Of a DNA stretch of 64,000 bases, positions 60,005 through 64,000 are shown one piece after another. The position numbers and the translations under genes were made by a program. The first letter of the stretch is position 1; the number at the start of each line of letters is the position of its first letter. The notes beneath the pieces were generated by a model that was given only the letters and a program-made list of their open reading frames with translations, ran no database searches and was not told where the DNA came from. Source of the stretch: Lachnospira multipara LB2003 (GTDB taxonomy: Bacteria; Bacillota; Clostridia; Lachnospirales; Lachnospiraceae); the NCBI RefSeq assembly GCF_000702205.1, contig NZ_KL370871.1, positions 62,001 through 126,000 of the forward strand, given 5' to 3'.

Positions 60005-60877
60005 ATGGAAATAAAAAATCTCAGATACTTTCTTGCAGTTGCCAGGGAAGAAAATATGTCAAAAGCTGCTGAGCAGCTTCATGTATCACAACCTACTCTT
60101 TCAAAGACATTAAAAGCACTAGAGGAAGAACTTGGGAAAAAATTGTTTGTCAGACACAGCTTCAGTATTTCACTTACTGATGAAGGTATGCTTCTTCGTG
60201 ACCGCGCCCAGGATCTTGTGGCTATGTCAGATAAAATCGAACAGGAATTTAACTCCTTAGATGATATAACAGGTGGGAATATATATTTTGGACTAGCAGA
60301 AAGCTATCAAATCAGATACCTTGCCAGAGAGATTTATAAACTAAAAGAAAAATACCCTAATCTTACTTATCATATAACCAGCGGAGACACTGAGCAAGTT
60401 ACTGAAAAGCTTGATAAGGGTATTTTAGACTTTGCCGTAATATGTGAAACACCTGACAGTAATAAATATGAATATATAAAATTTCCGGAAGCTGATGTTT
60501 GGGGAGCAATCATTTCTTCATCTCATTCCCTTGCAAAGAAAAAAGTCATCCATGTCTCTGACCTGATAGGACAACCTCTATTTGTCTCAGAGCAGAGTTG
60601 GAACAATGAAATCAAAGCATGGGCCAAAGACAAATATCCGGAACTTAAGCTTGAGGGATCCTTTAGACTTTCCTATAATGGCTCTGTATTTGCAAAAGAA
60701 AATCTTGGAATTCTTCTCACTTTTAAAAATCTAATAAATACTGAAGGAACAGACATAGTATTCAGACCTCTTTCACCAGAGCTGAAGTCAGAACTATATC
60801 TCATATGGAATAAATATCAGACCTTTACACCTATTGCTGAAAAGTTTCTAGAGCAGATAAAAAAGACTTTCAGGTAA
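60005..60877 (+). CDS. LysR-family transcriptional regulator
   Basis: 290 residues from the ATG at 60005, just after GGAGG. The winged helix is MEIKNLRYFLAVAREENMSKAAEQLHVSQPTLSKTLKALEEELGKKLF and a periplasmic-binding-protein-like effector domain follows. It is divergent from the 71-aa/hydrolase/flavoprotein/lipoprotein operon, with about 120 bases between them, and very probably controls it in response to a metabolite. Confidence 0.94.
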   Translation: MEIKNLRYFLAVAREENMSKAAEQLHVSQPTLSKTLKALEEELGKKLFVRHSFSISLTDEGMLLRDRAQDLVAMSDKIEQEFNSLDDITGGNIYFGLAESYQIRYLAREIYKLKEKYPNLTYHITSGDTEQVTEKLDKGILDFAVICETPDSNKYEYIKFPEADVWGAIISSSHSLAKKKVIHVSDLIGQPLFVSEQSWNNEIKAWAKDKYPELKLEGSFRLSYNGSVFAKENLGILLTFKNLINTEGTDIVFRPLSPELKSELYLIWNKYQTFTPIAEKFLEQIKKTFR

Positions 60878-60966
60878 TCCGCTTTTACACCTGGTCATTA
60901 AAGTTAATATTTCCTCTCGTAAATGCTATTTGCTTTACTGGCCTCATTAGAATTTGTAATCATACT

Positions 60967-61824
60967 CTAGTGAAGGTTTAGCACAAATTTTACAAATCCT
61001 GGATCATCATGATTTACAATTTCACTGTGACCTAAATCCTTTGACGCAATTTTATTCATTTCTTCATCTGTAAGATCAAAATCCCAGATATCAATATTCT
61101 GCTCCATACGCTCTACATGTGTAGACTTTGGAATAATAGACACACCTCTCTGCGCATTCCATTTAAGAACTACCTGTGCTGCACTCTTTCCATATTTATT
61201 TCCAATTGCTGTAAGCTCAGGGTCTGTGAATATACCATGTTTTCCTTCAGCAAGTGGTCCCCATGCCTGTGGTACTACTCCGTAAGCCTTCATGTTCTCA
61301 AGGGCTCCTTCCTGTACAAAGAATGGATGAAGCTCTACCTGATTAACTGCAGGGATTATTTCAACGGTTTCGCAGAAGTTAGCCAAGATAGCTGGATAAA
61401 AATTAGCAACTCCAATTGCCTTTGTAAGTCCTTCTTTATATGCTCTTGTGATTCCTCTGTATGCTGCAAAGTAATCTCCCATAGGCTGGTGAAGAAGGAT
61501 AAGATCAGCATAGTCCATATCAAGCTTCTTAAGTGAAGTCTTTACTGCTTCATAGGCAGCTTCCTCTGTCTTCATATCGCTTACCCATACCTTAGTAGTA
61601 ATAAACAATTCTTCTCTTGTTACAAGTCCATCTGCAATCGCTCTTGCTACACCCTTTCCCACAGCTTCCTCATTCATATATGAAGCTGCTGTATCAAGAA
61701 GTCTATAGCCTGTTTTTATAGCATCATAAACTACTCTTTCGCATTCCCCCGCATCAGGAATTTGAAAAACTCCAAATCCTTCAAGTGGCATTCTTGCTCC
61801 TGTATTAAGTGTTACATATTCCAT
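60967..61824 (-). CDS. Aldo/keto reductase (2,5-diketo-D-gluconate reductase-like)
   Basis: 285 residues from the ATG at 61824, after GGAGG. The catalytic tetrad is visible: Asp in RLLDTAASY with the Tyr of SYMNEEAVG, Lys in ITTKVW and His in LILLHQPMGD. The NADPH loop is IPKSTHVERMEQNIDIWDF. It reduces an unknown aldehyde or ketone with NAD(P)H. A LysR gene is divergent 150 bases away and probably regulates it. Confidence 0.93.
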   Translation of the reverse strand: MEYVTLNTGARMPLEGFGVFQIPDAGECERVVYDAIKTGYRLLDTAASYMNEEAVGKGVARAIADGLVTREELFITTKVWVSDMKTEEAAYEAVKTSLKKLDMDYADLILLHQPMGDYFAAYRGITRAYKEGLTKAIGVANFYPAILANFCETVEIIPAVNQVELHPFFVQEGALENMKAYGVVPQAWGPLAEGKHGIFTDPELTAIGNKYGKSAAQVVLKWNAQRGVSIIPKSTHVERMEQNIDIWDFDLTDEEMNKIASKDLGHSEIVNHDDPGFVKFVLNLH

Positions 61825-61974
61825 TGTTTTTACCTCCAAAATATCATTGCTTTATGTTTTTCATATGTTTCTTGTTGATATTATGCTAACAAAAAAGAAA
61901 ATAATAGTACAATGCCAATTGAGTATTGTGCTATACTTAAAACGTATAGTAATGTTATTTCAAGGAGGTTTCAT

Positions 61975-62826
61975 ATGATAGAGATATATTTGCTTGAACA
62001 ATTAGATGCTTTCGCTAGATACGGTACTTTGTCAAAGGCTTCAGAAGAACTCCATCTGACTCAGCCATCACTGACAAGATCTATGCAGAAATTAGAAGAG
62101 CTTCTCGGAGTTCCAATATTTGAGCGCACCAAAAACAGGTTATCATTAAACGAGAATGGATTACTGGCTGCAGATTACGCGAGACGCATACTAAATGAAG
62201 AACAGCACATGATAGATCACCTTCGTGCCCTTGAGAGAAGTAAAAGAACTATCGCAGTCGGTTCTGTGGGTCCGGGACCTCTTATGGAGTTTATCCCTTC
62301 TCTCTCAGCACTATTCCCTGACATGTCAATAATCTCAGAAAACAAGTCAGAAGATGAACTGATATCCGGTCTAAGGGACAACCAATATCAATTCATTATC
62401 CTTTCCCGTCCATTAGAGGATGATGAATTCATTTGCGAAAAATATGATTCTGAACAGCTTTACGTTTCACTGCCAAAGAGCCATCGATTCGCAAAAAAGA
62501 AAAAGCTTTCTTTCCGTGAACTAAACGGCGAAAGCTTTTTAATGCTGTCTGAAATTGGAATATGGGATAAGCTTGTACGAGAAGAAATGCCCGATTCTAA
62601 GTTCATTATACAAAACGACTATGACGCTCTTGGACAACTTATAGAATCCTCAACTCTGCCTAATTTTGCCACCGATATAACAATTCGCACTTATGAAAGC
62701 ATGAATCTTCCTAGCAGATCTATTCCAGACAGAGTGCTCATTCCCATTAGCGATGACAGTGCTACTGTTACTTTTTATTTGATTTCAGATAAAAACATCG
62801 CTTCAAAATACAAAGTTAAATTTTAA
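61975..62826 (+). CDS. LysR-family transcriptional regulator
   Basis: 283 residues from the ATG at 61975, preceded by AAGGAGG; the open frame extends upstream without a ribosome site. The winged helix is MIEIYLLEQLDAFARYGTLSKASEELHLTQPSLTRSMQKLEELLGVPIF, followed by an effector-binding domain. It is divergent from the aldo/keto reductase gene, its probable target. The 2-enoate-reductase-like gene beyond it is convergent. Confidence 0.93.
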   Translation: MIEIYLLEQLDAFARYGTLSKASEELHLTQPSLTRSMQKLEELLGVPIFERTKNRLSLNENGLLAADYARRILNEEQHMIDHLRALERSKRTIAVGSVGPGPLMEFIPSLSALFPDMSIISENKSEDELISGLRDNQYQFIILSRPLEDDEFICEKYDSEQLYVSLPKSHRFAKKKKLSFRELNGESFLMLSEIGIWDKLVREEMPDSKFIIQNDYDALGQLIESSTLPNFATDITIRTYESMNLPSRSIPDRVLIPISDDSATVTFYLISDKNIASKYKVKF

Positions 62827-62859
62827 TTTTTAAGACTCCGTGTGTTTTTCGCCTCATAA

Positions 62860-62883
62860 AGCTCTCTGCGCACACGCAGAGCT
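62860..62883. terminator. Hairpin between the LysR and flavoenzyme genes
   Basis: AGCTCTCTGCG (62860-62870) pairs with CGCAGAGCT (62875-62883), with a bulge. It lies between two convergent genes and is GC-rich; the T tract is poor, so it is a likely but not certain terminator. Confidence 0.6.
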
Positions 62884-62900
62884 CTACGAAGCTCATTTTA

Positions 62901-64000
62901 TCATATACGAATCCCTGCTTCATAGCCTTCCTGAATTCCCCTGTATCCATTCTTGGCACGCTCATGACAGTCTCCGACAGATACCACTGTAAAATCACAG
63001 TCAGTTAAAGACTCTTCCAGAACTGTATTTGCACGGACACCAATAGCGATTACTACCGTGTCAACATCCGTGATCTCAGCACAGGATTCGTCTTTCTTGT
63101 ACACAACGCCGTGTTCCTTCACTTCCTGCACTGCAGCAGAAGTAAGCACCTTTACTCCATGCTCCGCCATTCTCTTTTTCAGATAATAAGTCGGAGCCGG
63201 TTCGCCATCCTTCACAATCTGCGAAAGCATTTCAACTACCGTCACATCCCCGCAGCCATGCTCGGCCAAATAATCCGCTGTCTCTGCTCCTACAAGTCCG
63301 CCTCCAATCACAACAACCTTGTTTCCGACTTCTGCTTCTCCCCTAAGTACCTTTTGCGCAACAACACCATATTCCTGCAGTCCTTTGATTGGCGGCATGG
63401 CAGGATTTGAGCCTGTCGCAAGAATGACAGCATCCGGATTCATCTCTTCCAATGTTTCTTTTGTGACATCAACATGGAAACGCACTTCCACGCCAAGCTT
63501 CTCAAGCATATACTTCTGCCAAACAATGAAAGATGAGAAATCCCCTTTTGCCATCGGAATAGAAGCTGCAATCCATTGGCCGCCAAGCTCTCCCGATTTT
63601 TCCAAAAGAGTAACCTTGTGTCCTCTGCCTGCGGCTGCGATTGCTGCTTCACAGCCAGAAACTCCGCCGCCTACAACCACAAGCTTTTTCGGCTCTGCAG
63701 TAGGAGAAATGTCATATACATCTTCCATGCCTGTGAGAGGATTTACAAGACAGCGGATTGGATGTCCCTGCTCATGTTCCCCAGCGCATCCTTGGACACA
63801 GCCGATACAATGAAGAATGGAAGCAAAGTCACCACGGCGTGCTTTCTCCGGCATTTCCGGATCTGCAAGAGAGGCTCTTCCCATCGTACAAAGATCAGCG
63901 CTTCCGGATGTAAGGATACTCTCCGCAAGCAGCGGGTCATTGATCCTGCCGACTGCGATAACCGGAATATCCACTACCGTTTTCAATGCAGCCGCATGAT
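62901..64000 (-). CDS. 2-enoate reductase-type NADH:flavin oxidoreductase (3' part, runs off window)
   Basis: The frame is open from the right edge of the window to the stop at 62901-62903; the N-terminal part is outside. What is seen is the end of an Old-Yellow-Enzyme barrel (VIAVGRINDPLLAESIL, CTMGRASLADPEM), the 4Fe-4S cluster Cys (HCIGCVQGC and IRCLVNP), then FAD/NAD domains (KLVVVGGGVSGCEAAIAAAGRGHKV, VILATGSNPA, KVVVIGGGLVGAETADYL, VVSVGDCHERAKNG). Such enzymes reduce activated C=C bonds in anaerobes (2-enoate reductase, FldZ, BaiCD). The base composition is about half G+C, far higher than most of the window, so recent transfer is likely. Confidence 0.9.
   Translation of the reverse strand, partial: HAAALKTVVDIPVIAVGRINDPLLAESILTSGSADLCTMGRASLADPEMPEKARRGDFASILHCIGCVQGCAGEHEQGHPIRCLVNPLTGMEDVYDISPTAEPKKLVVVGGGVSGCEAAIAAAGRGHKVTLLEKSGELGGQWIAASIPMAKGDFSSFIVWQKYMLEKLGVEVRFHVDVTKETLEEMNPDAVILATGSNPAMPPIKGLQEYGVVAQKVLRGEAEVGNKVVVIGGGLVGAETADYLAEHGCGDVTVVEMLSQIVKDGEPAPTYYLKKRMAEHGVKVLTSAAVQEVKEHGVVYKKDESCAEITDVDTVVIAIGVRANTVLEESLTDCDFTVVSVGDCHERAKNGYRGIQEGYEAGIRI

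Noticed and set aside
61912-61974. Longer N-terminus for the second LysR protein
   Set aside because: Residues before the ATG at 61975 are not typical of LysR proteins, and AAGGAGG lies directly before that ATG.
1-64000. CRISPR arrays, tRNA or rRNA genes, phage modules
   Set aside because: No regularly spaced repeats, no tRNA-like cloverleaf or CCA ends and no phage structural genes were recognised anywhere in the window.

Overview
The window is AT-rich (about one third G+C by eye) and gene-dense. It reads like the chromosome of a motile, anaerobic, Gram-positive Firmicute, most probably a Lachnospiraceae-type clostridium. Supporting signs are strong AGGAGG ribosome sites, SigmaA-type promoters with 17-base spacers, intrinsic terminators after most transcription units, a type 1B PyrD paired with PyrK, VanZ, ECF and MATE transporters, HD-GYP proteins and three chemoreceptors. 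No outer-membrane genes, tRNA, rRNA, CRISPR array or phage module was seen. The species cannot be fixed from the sequence alone.

Layout. 1-661: OmpR-type response regulator split by an in-frame stop. 695-5383: a DUF4342-like membrane protein and a very large VWA surface protein with eight beta-rich repeats. 5756-10286: MATE exporter, M29 aminopeptidase, small membrane proteins, VanZ. 10340-15647: pyrimidine biosynthesis (pyrF-pyrK-pyrD and pyrE) with a chemoreceptor gene between pyrD and pyrE. 15927-20595: alpha/beta hydrolase, a leucine-rich-repeat protein in operon with a GGDEF/HD-GYP protein, and a Na+/Ca2+ exchanger. 20760-25658: a chemoreceptor with an attenuator-like leader, then a csoR-copA copper operon in which a CopZ-like domain is fused to CopA but keeps its own ribosome site. 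25900-30178: a five-gene operon with two PlsC-type acyltransferases flanking two GT8 glycosyltransferases. 30457-36520: a third chemoreceptor and a zur-znuACB-tcdA zinc operon. 36602-43911: galM, KDPG aldolase, PutP, YitT, a degenerate MocR-type regulator divergent from an ECF S component, and thiE.

44016-56445 is the accessory part. It holds a lactococcin-972-type ABC exporter with its own two-component system, an SdpI-like membrane protein, a GNAT, a hemerythrin, NhaC, an HD-GYP protein, a DUF1624 membrane protein and remnants of a two-component system. Two copies of a non-coding, highly structured repeat of about 600-675 bp lie here (48878-49552 and 55759-56361). The two modules of the repeat are in opposite order in the two copies, and the first copy sits inside a transcription terminator. 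A separate 159-bp, four-hairpin module is inserted into the 3' end of the hemerythrin gene. These repeats are the strongest candidates for something undescribed.

56445-64000: a truncated Na/Pi cotransporter, a four-gene LysR-linked operon (71-aa protein, hydrolase, flavoprotein, cyclophilin-like lipoprotein), an aldo/keto reductase with a divergent LysR gene, and, in clearly GC-richer DNA, the 3' part of a 2-enoate-reductase-type flavoenzyme that runs off the window.

Common themes are metal handling (copper and zinc, both with visible operators), taxis (three receptors sharing a leader motif), probable cyclic-di-GMP turnover (two HD-GYP proteins) and repeated rearrangement at gene 3' ends in the accessory region.
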